DNA of 64,000 nucleotides from DASVWH01 sp036389715 (GTDB lineage Bacteria; Acidobacteriota; Blastocatellia; Pyrinomonadales; Pyrinomonadaceae): the NCBI GenBank assembly GCA_036389715.1, contig DASVWH010000091.1:1-64000 (forward strand). Reading direction: 5' to 3'. How positions within the stretch are numbered: the stretch's first letter is position 1; every line of letters starts with the position of its first letter. A program made the translations under genes and the position numbers. The notes beneath the pieces were generated by a model that saw nothing but the letters and a program-made list of their open reading frames with translations, did no database searches and was not told the origin of the DNA. Below are positions 50,723-58,970 of this stretch, piece by piece.

Positions 50723-51351
50723 TCTAATCCTCCGAGGTAGTAACCCTTATGCGAATAAGGGGGATTGAGTAACTTTCGGTGAGAGCCGTCGCGCTCTCCC
50801 CTGCGGACACGCACCAACGAGATGATGCCGAATCGAGAGATGAAATGAATGTTGCTTGCTAACAGTGGCGATGATGGTGTGAAGGATGACTGGACAGAAT
50901 CGTCAACGACCACGAATAGCGACGCTATGCTAGACCGGCAGCGCCCGCATGTCAACCCGGCCGCGTGAAACCTAGCAAGACAGCTTGGAAGCTATCCTTA
51001 CCCTTTTATCCGCTCGGACTTCACCTGCTCCCCGGCTATTGCATGTGCGGCGCGGAAAGAGTAAGATGCTCTCGCTTCCCCCGGCATCAAGGCAATTGAA
51101 TCGGGATTCTACACATGTCTTCACCCGTCCCTGACAACCTCAAGACGGGCCAGCATCAGGTAGAACAACCAACGCAACATCATCATCTCGCGCTCTCGTA
51201 GTCCGCCTGCGAGGTGATACCTCTAGCCCTGGAAGTGTCTCAAGTGTACTCTGTTCCGACCAGACTCAAAGCTCCCGCAATTTTACGTCGCCCGTGCGGG
51301 CGATCTCTACTTCTCACCCGAAACCTTACAATCAAACCCTAAGGAGAAACT
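50723..51351. promoter_or_regulatory. 629-bp divergent region with inverted repeats
   Basis: This gap separates two secreted-protease genes. ATAGCG-A-CGCTAT (50916-50928) is a 13-bp operator-like palindrome; a TTGACG on the minus strand lies 9 bp downstream of it (50906-50901), though its -10 is weak. TCGCCCG-TG-CGGGCGA (51288-51303) is a second palindrome in the leader of the subtilisin gene. No gene or RNA was recognised; a 28-codon ATG frame at 51115 lacks a ribosome-binding site. Confidence 0.35.
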
Positions 51352-52872
51352 ATGAGGAAATTTCTTGCACTGCTGGCTGTCGTGGCACTCTGTGCGATGG
51401 CGCTCGTCTCGGGACCTGTCCGCGGCCAGGGGCCCGGCAACAAGCTGCGTAAAAATGAAAGAAAGGTAGCGGGCAGCTACATCGTCGTGCTCGAAGACTT
51501 CGCGGCCGGGCCGAAGGGCGAGCTGTCGGCTGCCCCGAGCGTGGCGGCTGACCTCGCAGCCAGCTACGGCGGCAGGATCAAGCACATCTACAAGCATGCG
51601 GTCAGCGGCTTCTCGGTGCAGATGTCCGAGGCCGAAGCCGCCGCCCTGAGCCAGGATTACAGGGTCAAGTATGTGGAGGAAGACGGACTGGTCCAGGCGA
51701 CGACCGTCCAGTCGGGCGCGACCTGGGGACTCGACCGGATTGACCAGCGCTCGCTGCCCCTTGACGGCAACTATACCTACAACAACACGGGCGCGGGCGT
51801 GAACGTCTACGTCATTGACACGGGCATTCGGCGGACGCACACGCAGTTCGGGGGCCGCGCCTTTATCGGCACGGACACCATCGGCGACGGGCAGAACAGC
51901 AACGACTGTAACGGCCACGGAACGCACGTCTCGGGAACGATTGCGGGCAGCACTTACGGCGTCGCCAAGGGCGCGAGGCTGTACGCCGTGCGCGTGCTCG
52001 ACTGTGCGGGCAACGGCACGGACTCGACCGTCATCGCGGGCGTTGACTGGGTGACGGCGAATCGCCAGCTTCCGGCGGTAGCCAACATGAGTCTCGGCGG
52101 CGGCATCTCCTCTGCGCTCGATACGGCCGTGCAGAATTCCATCAACTCGGGCGTGACCTATGCGGTGGCGGCGGGCAATGACGCGGTGGACGCCTGCGGC
52201 TCTTCGCCCGCGCGCGTCGGGGCTGCCATCACGGTCGGCTCTACGACCAGCACGGATGCTCGCTCTTCGTTCTCCAATTACGGAACCTGCCTCGACATCT
52301 TCGCCCCCGGTTCGAGCATCACTTCGTCCTGGAACACGAGCGACACGGCGACGAACACCATCAGCGGCACGTCAATGGCGACGCCGCACGTCGCGGGCGT
52401 CGCGGCGCTCTTCCTGCAAACCAACACTACGGCCTCGCCTGCGACCGTGCGTAACCAGATCGTCAACACGGCCACTTCCGGCAAGCTGACCGGCATCGGG
52501 ACGGGCTCGCCCAACCTGCTGCTCTACTCGCTGCTGACCACGGGCGGCGGAACGACAGCGCCCTGCACGGCCTGCGAGGCTTACAGCGGTTCGCTTTCGG
52601 GTACGGGCGCGGCCCAGTACCAGCCGGGCGGGACCTACTACTACAGCTCCATCACCGGCTATCACAAGGGTTGGCTGCGCGGGCCTGCGGGAACGGATTT
52701 CGACCTCTACCTGCAAAAGTGGAACGGCTCGGCGTGGGTCAACGTGGCCAGCGGCACAAGCTCTAGCTCCAGCGAGGATGTCTCCTACTACGGCTCGGCC
52801 GGTTACTACCAGTGGCGGATTTACTCCTACAGCGGCAGCGGCAGCTATAACTTCTGGATGCAGCGTCCGTAA
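51352..52872 (+). CDS. Subtilisin-like serine protease (S8, proteinase K/aqualysin type) with C-terminal domain
   Basis: 506 residues: signal peptide (ALLAVVALCAMALVSG), inhibitor I9 propeptide (about 40-115, YIVVLED and FSVQMSEAEAAAL), then the S8 domain. The catalytic triad is D156 in VYVIDTGI, H189 in NGHGTHVSGT and S341 in SGTSMATPHVAG, with the oxyanion N276 in AAGND. Cys residues in NDCNGH and LDCAGN suggest proteinase K-like disulfides. A linker with PCTAC leads to a beta-sandwich domain of about 95 residues (FDLYLQKWNGSAW, YYQWRIYSYSGSGSY), like the PPC domains that are often trimmed after secretion. AAGGAG lies before the ATG. A hairpin follows the stop. Confidence 0.93.
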   Translation: MRKFLALLAVVALCAMALVSGPVRGQGPGNKLRKNERKVAGSYIVVLEDFAAGPKGELSAAPSVAADLAASYGGRIKHIYKHAVSGFSVQMSEAEAAALSQDYRVKYVEEDGLVQATTVQSGATWGLDRIDQRSLPLDGNYTYNNTGAGVNVYVIDTGIRRTHTQFGGRAFIGTDTIGDGQNSNDCNGHGTHVSGTIAGSTYGVAKGARLYAVRVLDCAGNGTDSTVIAGVDWVTANRQLPAVANMSLGGGISSALDTAVQNSINSGVTYAVAAGNDAVDACGSSPARVGAAITVGSTTSTDARSSFSNYGTCLDIFAPGSSITSSWNTSDTATNTISGTSMATPHVAGVAALFLQTNTTASPATVRNQIVNTATSGKLTGIGTGSPNLLLYSLLTTGGGTTAPCTACEAYSGSLSGTGAAQYQPGGTYYYSSITGYHKGWLRGPAGTDFDLYLQKWNGSAWVNVASGTSSSSSEDVSYYGSAGYYQWRIYSYSGSGSYNFWMQRP

Positions 52873-52904
52873 CAGACGGGCGCTCTCTGTGTGCCTTAAG
52901 GCGA

Positions 52905-52940
52905 AAGGGAGGATGAAGGGCTCGCTCTTCATCCTCCCTT
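52905..52940 (+). terminator. Rho-independent terminator of the subtilisin gene
   Basis: AAGGGAGGATGAAG (52905-52918) pairs perfectly with 52927-52940 around an 8-nt loop, 33 bp after the stop. A T/C-rich stretch follows. Confidence 0.85.
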
Positions 52941-52941
52941 C

Positions 52942-52992
52942 TGCTTTATCCTGCCTTTTGCTTTACCCTGCCTTTTGCTTTCTTCCGTCCCC
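52942..52992 (+). repeat. 17-bp tandem repeat, three units
   Basis: Units begin at 52942, 52959 and 52976 with TGCTTTATCCTGCCTTT, TGCTTTACCCTGCCTTT and a degenerate third copy. The array lies directly behind the subtilisin terminator hairpin and supplies its pyrimidine-rich tail. Confidence 0.75.
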
Positions 52993-53070
52993 CTTGATTA
53001 TGATGAGCGACTGACATTAGAGACGGGAAGATGCTCCCGCAACCTTTTTTCGAGAGGCAGTCCGGGTAAT

Positions 53071-54114
53071 TTGTTTGCACGCTTGATTCACGCGCGAGAG
53101 CGCCGCCACTCGCTGCGCGACACCAACAGGCTCGTGCGTCCCTTCGAGTGGGGCGCGGACTTTATCACGGGGCAGGCCAACGGCGACGACCCGCGCGCAC
53201 TCTTCAGGCGGCACACGCTCGACGTGCTGAGCCGCAGCGAAGAGTTCTACGCGCTGCCGCCGGTCTCGGATTACGAGCTTGAAGGCGAGCGCCTGACCTG
53301 GACGAGCGCCGTCAGCTCTCCCTCGCCGGAGAACAACACGTCCCGCGCGCGCTTCTTTCCCGTCGCCTCGCGCGCAGGGACGAGGCCCGCAGGGGAAGCT
53401 CGCCCGGCTGTGCTCCTTCTGCCGCAGTGGAATGCGGACGCCCTGAGCCACGTTGACCTCTGCCGCGTCCTTAACCGCCTGGGCATCTCCGCCCTGAGAC
53501 TGACGCTGCCCTATCACGAAGAGCGCCGCCCCGCCGAGCTGGAGCGCGCCGACTATCTCGTCAGCTCGAACGTCGGGCGAACGATTCAATCCGTCAGGCA
53601 GGCGGTGCTCGATGCGCGCGCCGCGGTCCGTTGGCTGGCCGAGCACGGCGGCTATAACCGCATCGGCATCATGGGCACGAGCATCGGCTCATGCACCGCT
53701 TTTCTGGCCTTCGCGCACGAACAGCGGATTGATGTCGGGGTCTTCAATCACGTCTCGGGGTATTTCGCGGATGTCGTCTGGCGCGGAATCTCTACGCAGC
53801 ACGTCCGGGCCGGGTTCGAGGGCGCGCTCGGGCTCGAAGAGCTGCGCGAGTACTGGCTGCCCATCAGTCCGATGCCGTTTATCCCGCGCCTGCGGCGGAT
53901 GCGCCAGCGTCCCATGCGCTTCATCGCGGCCCGTTATGACCTGACGTTTCCCGTAGACCTCTCGCGCGACGTGATTGCGGAGGCCGGACGCCAGGGCATC
54001 CCGCTCGACGTTGCCTGGCTGCCCTGCGGGCACTACACGAGCGGCGAAAAGCCCTGGGTCTATCTGGACGGCTGGAAGATCGCCTCGTTCTTCAGAAAAC
54101 ACCTCCGGGGCTGA
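53071..54114 (+). CDS. Alpha/beta-hydrolase (ABHD18-like)
   Basis: About 347 residues. The nucleophile elbow is IGIMGTSIGSCTAF (Gly-Thr-Ser-Ile-Gly). A late acidic/His pair may be in ARYDLTFPVDLS and LPCGHYTSGEKPW. The central part (HVDLCRVLNRLGISALRLTL, LPYHEERRPAELERADYL) matches a conserved ABHD18-type protein of unknown substrate. No ATG lies near the N-terminus; TTG at 53071 is my best guess, the frame being open upstream to 52975 through the 17-bp repeat. The neighbouring promoter-like TATAAT starts a different gene. Confidence 0.65.
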   Translation: MFARLIHARERRHSLRDTNRLVRPFEWGADFITGQANGDDPRALFRRHTLDVLSRSEEFYALPPVSDYELEGERLTWTSAVSSPSPENNTSRARFFPVASRAGTRPAGEARPAVLLLPQWNADALSHVDLCRVLNRLGISALRLTLPYHEERRPAELERADYLVSSNVGRTIQSVRQAVLDARAAVRWLAEHGGYNRIGIMGTSIGSCTAFLAFAHEQRIDVGVFNHVSGYFADVVWRGISTQHVRAGFEGALGLEELREYWLPISPMPFIPRLRRMRQRPMRFIAARYDLTFPVDLSRDVIAEAGRQGIPLDVAWLPCGHYTSGEKPWVYLDGWKIASFFRKHLRG

Positions 54115-54163
54115 AGCCCTGCGGCAAGCCGGTCAAGGGCTGGAATTTATCCACGCCGAAACT

Positions 54164-54169
54164 TATAAT
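54164..54169 (+). promoter_or_regulatory. Consensus -10 box of the endonuclease-like gene
   Basis: A perfect TATAAT lies about 104 nt before the ATG at 54273. The -35 (TGGAAT at 54141) is weak. Its position inside the longer open frame supports the later start. Confidence 0.5.
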
Positions 54170-54272
54170 GGCCGCGCACTTCAAACGGTTGCGCTCGAAT
54201 CAAGGCCGCCCCTCGCAGGCACTCAAAGCACCTCACCTGACCCTCAAGACCGCAAAGGAGGCTTCTCACACA

Positions 54273-55409
54273 ATGCCATTCTATTATCACCTGGACGGTA
54301 GAAAGCCGGACGACAAAAGAACCGCCGAGAGACTCTTGCGGCTCAAGCAGGGATTCTCCGAAGAGAAGCTCCCGCAGAAGACTGTCGCCGAGACGCTCCT
54401 GCTGGCCACCTGGAACATCCGCGAGTTCGAGTCCGGGAAATACGGCAAGCGCGCCTTCGAGCCGCTCTATTACATCGCCGAGATTATTTCTCGTTTCGAC
54501 CTCGTCGCCGTGCAGGAGGTCAGAGACGACCTCTCATCCTTGACGCGCGTCATGAAGTATCTGGGCGGGTGGTGGAAATTCCTGCTCACGGATGTGACCG
54601 AAGGCCAGCAGGGAAAACGCGAGCGGATGGCCTTCATTTACGATTCGAGCAAGATCAGCTTCGGAGGGCTGGCCAGCGAGATCGTCATTCCGCCCTCGAA
54701 AAAGAAGGGGATGGCTTTGAATCCGGCCAGACAGCTCGCCAGGACTCCCTTCATGGTCGGTTTCCGCGCCGGGTGGTTCAAGTTCACCATCTGTACGACT
54801 CACATCCTCTATGGCAAGGCGGTCGCCGAATCGCCCGAGCGCGAAGAGGAGATCAGGGTTCTGGCGAAGTTCCTGGCGGACCGCGCCGGTGAGCGCTACG
54901 CCTGGTCGAAGAACATGATTCTGCTCGGAGATTTCAACATCTTCGACACTAAGGACAAGACCTTTCAGGCTCTGACCGGCGCGGGCTTCATCGTCCCGAA
55001 GCAGATCATGGATAAGAGAACCAACGTCAAAGGCGATAAGCACTTCGACCAGATTGCGTTTATCGCGCCCGACCTCCAGGACCAACTTGAGCTGTGCAGC
55101 GCGGGCATCTTCGATTACTTCCAGTATGTTTACCTGGAAGAGGACGAGGAAACGTACAAAGAGGCGATGGGCCGCGAGTATCTCGAAGATAAGAACAGGA
55201 AGAAGCGCGATGCGAAGGGCCGCACCCGTTACTATAAAGACTGGCGGACTTTTCAGATGTCCGACCACCTGCCGCTCTGGGTCGAACTCAAGATTGATTT
55301 CGGCGAGGAGTATCTGAAGAAAAAGGTCGCGGACAGATTGGCCCCGACCCAGACGAATGATCCGCTCGCCCCGCCGCCCCCGGCCGGAACAGACCTCGAT
55401 ACCGAATAA
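54273..55409 (+). CDS. Endonuclease/exonuclease/phosphatase-family protein
   Basis: About 378 residues. EEP landmarks are LLATWNIREFES (Asn), FDLVAVQEVRDDLSSL (catalytic Glu), LLGDFNIFDTKD (Asp-Asn) and FQMSDHLPLWVELK (Asp-His near the end). Members cleave nucleic acids, phosphoinositides or other phosphoesters; this long single-domain version cannot be assigned to one. No signal peptide is visible. AAAGGAGG stands 11 nt before the ATG. The gene ends at a heptamer-repeat gap. Confidence 0.82.
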   Translation: MPFYYHLDGRKPDDKRTAERLLRLKQGFSEEKLPQKTVAETLLLATWNIREFESGKYGKRAFEPLYYIAEIISRFDLVAVQEVRDDLSSLTRVMKYLGGWWKFLLTDVTEGQQGKRERMAFIYDSSKISFGGLASEIVIPPSKKKGMALNPARQLARTPFMVGFRAGWFKFTICTTHILYGKAVAESPEREEEIRVLAKFLADRAGERYAWSKNMILLGDFNIFDTKDKTFQALTGAGFIVPKQIMDKRTNVKGDKHFDQIAFIAPDLQDQLELCSAGIFDYFQYVYLEEDEETYKEAMGREYLEDKNRKKRDAKGRTRYYKDWRTFQMSDHLPLWVELKIDFGEEYLKKKVADRLAPTQTNDPLAPPPPAGTDLDTE

Positions 55410-55549
55410 GACGAAGGAACGGCGAAGGATAGGTGAAGGGCGAAGGTTGAAGGGCGAAAGCGTGTGGGCACATCTAAAGGCGTCAACCAGGAATTAAAAC
55501 AGGCGCAGGCTCCTGCACACGTTCATCTTTCGTCCTTCGCCGATATCCT
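55410..55549. repeat. Heptamer-phased inverted repeat (unit GGGCGAA/GGTTGAA)
   Basis: The left arm from 55410 is GACGAAG, GAACGGC, GAAGGAT, AGGTGAA, GGGCGAA, GGTTGAA, GGGCGAA. The right arm (55515-55549) is GCACACG, TTCATCT, TTCGTCC, TTCGCCG, ATATCCT, partly complementary in the same 7-bp phase. It fills most of the gap between the convergent genes ending at 55409 and 55583. Confidence 0.7.
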
Positions 55550-55582
55550 GTCGGCTGACAATTCCGGTCTTCCGGCTCGCTC

Positions 55583-55864
55583 TCAGTTTTCCCTTTCCTC
55601 CGCCTTCCGGTTCTTGAAATCCACGATGAAGAGAATGTTCGTGACGCGGTCGAGGCGGATGATTTTGCGCGCGCCGTTCACTTCGACGGTCACGGAACGG
55701 CTGCTGGCCCCGACGAAGTACCCTCTGACAAATTCCCCTCCGACCAGATTGACTGTGCAGAGCCGTCTTCCGGCCCCGGTTTGCGAGTAAGCGGGAGCGA
55801 TAGTCAACACGACCAGAACGACGAGCAGAGTGCTCTTCATGACCATCTTCATGAGCGGCTTCAT
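55583..55864 (-). CDS. Small secreted protein, possibly Sm-like barrel
   Basis: 93 residues. A long signal peptide (MKSTLLVVLVVLTIAPAYSQ) is followed by a mature part of about 65 residues: CTVNLVGGEFVRGYFVGASS, SVTVEVNGARKIIRLDRVTN, ILFIVDF. The spacing of Val, Gly and Asn recalls the Sm1/Sm2 motifs of small beta-barrels, but the similarity is weak. ATG at 55864 follows AAAGGAAA; longer frames have no signal sequence at their start. It lies 158 bp after the BNR gene on the same strand. Confidence 0.6.
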   Translation of the reverse strand: MKPLMKMVMKSTLLVVLVVLTIAPAYSQTGAGRRLCTVNLVGGEFVRGYFVGASSRSVTVEVNGARKIIRLDRVTNILFIVDFKNRKAEEREN

Positions 55865-56022
55865 ACGGTTTCCTTTCGCCTGCGCGCGCACAGGGTTGAC
55901 CAGGCTTTTGTGCCCGGCGGGCCGTGCAGGTCCGGCAATAGAGGCCGGTGTAAAGAGAACGGCGGGTCGCCCGATTGCACGACCCGCCGTTGATTGAAGA
56001 GAGACTCTTAAGCTCAGAAAGA

Positions 56023-58530
56023 TTAGAGCTGAATCTCCCACATGCCGCGGCCGTGCGTTGCGATGCGCAGCACGCCCGTCGAAGTGATTGCCATGTCGAA
56101 GACGGCCACGCGCGGCAGGCCATTGCTAAAGGCCGTCCAGGTCGCGCCGCCATCCGTTGACGTGTAGACGCCGATGTCCGTCCCGGCGTAGAGAAAACCG
56201 CTCGCCTTGTTGATGACGAAGCTGTTGACCGGGACATCGGGAATGCCGACGCCCGCCACCGTCCAGGTCGGCGTCGTGGCGCTCAGGTTCGTCGTCTTGT
56301 AGACGTGCTGGCCGTTATCGCTCCCGTAAAAGCCGGAGGTCGTGATATAGGCCGTGTTCTGGTTGTTCGGGTCAACGACGGCGCGCGCAACGTACTTCAC
56401 GTTAGCGTTGGGCGTCGCGTCCGTCAGTGTCAGAGAGCCCGTGGTCGTCTTGTAGACCTTGCCGTTTTGCAGGCCGACGATGCGCACGTTGTCGTTCTGC
56501 GGCGAGATGCCGATGGCGCTGATAGGCACGCCCGAGACAAAGCCGCGCTGGCTGGCGAGCTTCATGGTCGCGCCGCCGTTGATGGAGCGATAGAGGCGGT
56601 CCGAGCCGTAATAGATGGTGTTCGGGCTGCCCGGCCCGAGGGCTATCGGGGCATAGAAGAGGACGGCCGAATCGCGGCAGTTGATGCCGCTCGGAGTGCC
56701 GCCGCAACCGTAGAAGGCCCAGTTCTCGAAGGCCGTCGAGCTGGTCGTGGTAGCGATGCCCATCAGGCTGCCGACCTGGTTGTAGTAGGTGTGATACTGG
56801 CGGACGCTGGTCGTGCCCGTCGCGCTCTGGTCAATCAGGGCAAAGCCGCCGTCGCCGTAATCCGTGCGAGTCCAAGTGCCGTCCGTTTTGATGCGGTGCG
56901 TGCCGTTGTCCTGCGTGCCACCGATTGTAAAGTAAGGGTCGGTCGGATGAACGGCCACGCTCATATACTGCATGGAGTTGATGGAGCCGCCGGTGGTGCT
57001 GCCGTTAAGGCTCTGCCAGTTGCCCGTGCCGCCCGTCGTTGATTTGAAGATACCGCCGTCGTTGCCCGTGTAGACGGTGCTCGGAGTGGTCGTGTCAAAA
57101 GCGATGGCGTGGCTGTCCGCGTGCAGGCCGTTCTGAACCTTGACGAAGGTCGCGCCGCCGTCCGTTGACTTCTTGAGAATAGCCGAAGACGCGCCGTCGG
57201 CGTTGCCGCCGATGTAGATGTTGTTGTTGGCATCAATGGCAACCGGCGCGTCGTACCAGCACTGGCCGCCGCAGAAGCCTGCCGCCGCCGCGAGCGTCGT
57301 CCAGGTCGTGCCGCCATCAGTGGATTTGCGCAGCGTGCCGCTCGACTCTTCGGCCGTCGCCAGGAGAAGCGAACCCGTCGAGTTCGACGCCAGATTGACG
57401 CGCGAGGTGGTCGTGGACGTGCCGACCGTGAGCAGCTTCGTATAGCTCGAAGCGCCCTGGGCGTTCGTCATCCGGTAGATGCCGCCATCCGTCACCGAAC
57501 CGTTGTTGAGCACGGCATAGATAATCGTATTGAAGGAAGCGTCAGCCGGATTGAAAATCATGTCCGTGATGCCGAGGTTATTGGTGGCCGATGTCGGCAG
57601 CTTGGTGAAGGTCGGCGCAGCGGCCGCGGCGTCGCTTGAGCGATAGATGCCGCGCAGGGGGCTCGGCGGAGTCTGTGTCACGGAGTAGGCCACGTCGGAG
57701 CTGACGCCCGCGTAGGATGAGGCCGTCGAGACGAAGATCACGTTTCCGCCCGTGCCGGGCGCGACGAGAATCTTGCTGATGCCGCGTCCGCTGAAGACAT
57801 CGTTGCCCGCCGCGTCCTTGTTGAGCAGCGTCAGGACAGGCACGGTCTCCGCGCTGTCAATCCTGTAAACGCCGACGCCGAAATAGTTGCGCTCGCCGAA
57901 GTTCACCTCGCCCGTGCCGACGAAAACGCGCGAAGGATCGGAGGGGTCAATGGCGATTGCGCCGATGGCCAGGGAGAGCGCGTTATCCATGATCTGTGTC
58001 CAGCTCGCGCCGCCGTCCAGGCTGCGATAGACGCCGCCCTGCGCCGTTCCGACGTAGACGACATTCCCGTTGGCGGGGCTGACGGCGATGCAGGTCACGC
58101 GACCGCTGACCGAGTTGACGACAGAGAAGGTCTGGCCGTTGCTGATGGGGGCGGGACCAATCGGCGTCCAGACTCCCGGCACGGCCGTCGCGGCTGCCAT
58201 CTCCATAGAGGTGGCCGTCGTTTCGGCGGGCGCTGTGGAGGTCGTGCTGCCGGTCTGTTGCTGCTGGCGCAACTGTTGCTGCTCAAGCTGGCGCACGGCG
58301 CGGGCGCGAGACTCGCTCTGACGGCCACGATTGGCCGGGTCCAGGCCGCGCAGCTTATCAATGTGTTCCTGGCGCAGGCGCAGGTAAGTCTGCTTATCTA
58401 TTTTCCCACGTGCGATGGGCGGAAGGTCTGCGTCGCCGTCATCGTCGTCTCTGTTCTGCGCGCTAACGGAAAGCGCCAACAGCGAGGTCAGCAAAGCCAG
58501 CATGAAGAGTAGTGCGAGGTTTTTTTTCAT
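56023..58530 (-). CDS. Large secreted BNR/Asp-box propeller protein
   Basis: 835 residues with a signal peptide (LALLFMLALLTSLLALSVSA). A Gln-rich coiled-coil-like region (residues about 60-100) precedes two or more propellers. Asp-box motifs appear repeatedly: SLDGGASWTQI, STDGGTTWTTL, STDGGATFVKV, SINGGATMKLA, STDGGATWTAF. It resembles the sortilin/VPS10- or xyloglucanase-like repeat family, and no enzymatic residues were identified. The last motif, LRIATHGRGMWEIQL, is a common family end. The ribosome-binding site and a structured leader lie upstream. Surface attachment or glycan binding are likely roles (inference). Confidence 0.8.
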   Translation of the reverse strand: MKKNLALLFMLALLTSLLALSVSAQNRDDDDGDADLPPIARGKIDKQTYLRLRQEHIDKLRGLDPANRGRQSESRARAVRQLEQQQLRQQQQTGSTTSTAPAETTATSMEMAAATAVPGVWTPIGPAPISNGQTFSVVNSVSGRVTCIAVSPANGNVVYVGTAQGGVYRSLDGGASWTQIMDNALSLAIGAIAIDPSDPSRVFVGTGEVNFGERNYFGVGVYRIDSAETVPVLTLLNKDAAGNDVFSGRGISKILVAPGTGGNVIFVSTASSYAGVSSDVAYSVTQTPPSPLRGIYRSSDAAAAAPTFTKLPTSATNNLGITDMIFNPADASFNTIIYAVLNNGSVTDGGIYRMTNAQGASSYTKLLTVGTSTTTSRVNLASNSTGSLLLATAEESSGTLRKSTDGGTTWTTLAAAAGFCGGQCWYDAPVAIDANNNIYIGGNADGASSAILKKSTDGGATFVKVQNGLHADSHAIAFDTTTPSTVYTGNDGGIFKSTTGGTGNWQSLNGSTTGGSINSMQYMSVAVHPTDPYFTIGGTQDNGTHRIKTDGTWTRTDYGDGGFALIDQSATGTTSVRQYHTYYNQVGSLMGIATTTSSTAFENWAFYGCGGTPSGINCRDSAVLFYAPIALGPGSPNTIYYGSDRLYRSINGGATMKLASQRGFVSGVPISAIGISPQNDNVRIVGLQNGKVYKTTTGSLTLTDATPNANVKYVARAVVDPNNQNTAYITTSGFYGSDNGQHVYKTTNLSATTPTWTVAGVGIPDVPVNSFVINKASGFLYAGTDIGVYTSTDGGATWTAFSNGLPRVAVFDMAITSTGVLRIATHGRGMWEIQL

Positions 58531-58970
58531 CTAATCTAAAGCTCCTTAGGGTTTATTCGGGTTGCGGAGGACGGGGGTTCTTAGTCGGGCACGCGAAGCG
58601 CCCGGTGACGGTGCGGAACGAGCTTCACCCCGAAAAGCGACCGAGGCGCTTTTCACGCGAACACACGTTGAGACCGCAGCGAGGTAAAACAATAAACGAT
58701 CCCTAAAACAATTGTGACGTGATTGAGAAAAAGGGGGTGGATTGAAGCTATCGAAAACAGCCAAATCAACTGTTGTTGACCGGCATAGAATAGCCGCATA
58801 AGCCGCAGATGTCAACCTAATTCCGTGCTCAATCGAAGGTAATTCGAGCCTTCCGGCGGAGGGCGGGCGAGCGGGCGCGACGGAAACGCCGTTTGCGCTT
58901 CAACCTGTTGTTAGCAATAGAGTTACGCGACGACGGGGAAAGCCCCTGGAAGTGGAGAATTTCCGTCCCT
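58531..58970 (-). promoter_or_regulatory. Leader and promoter region of the BNR gene
   Basis: On the minus strand TTGATT (58769-58764) and TTCAAT (58746-58741) lie 17 bp apart, each four of six to consensus. The predicted leader is about 205 nt and contains the hairpin GAAAAGCG/CGCTTTTC (58632-58639 with 58647-58654). The 58800-58970 part has no gene. A riboswitch family was not recognised. Confidence 0.4.

Noticed and set aside
51115..51201. 28-codon ATG frame in the divergent protease gap
   Set aside because: No ribosome-binding site, no hydrophobic or conserved pattern, and too short to support.
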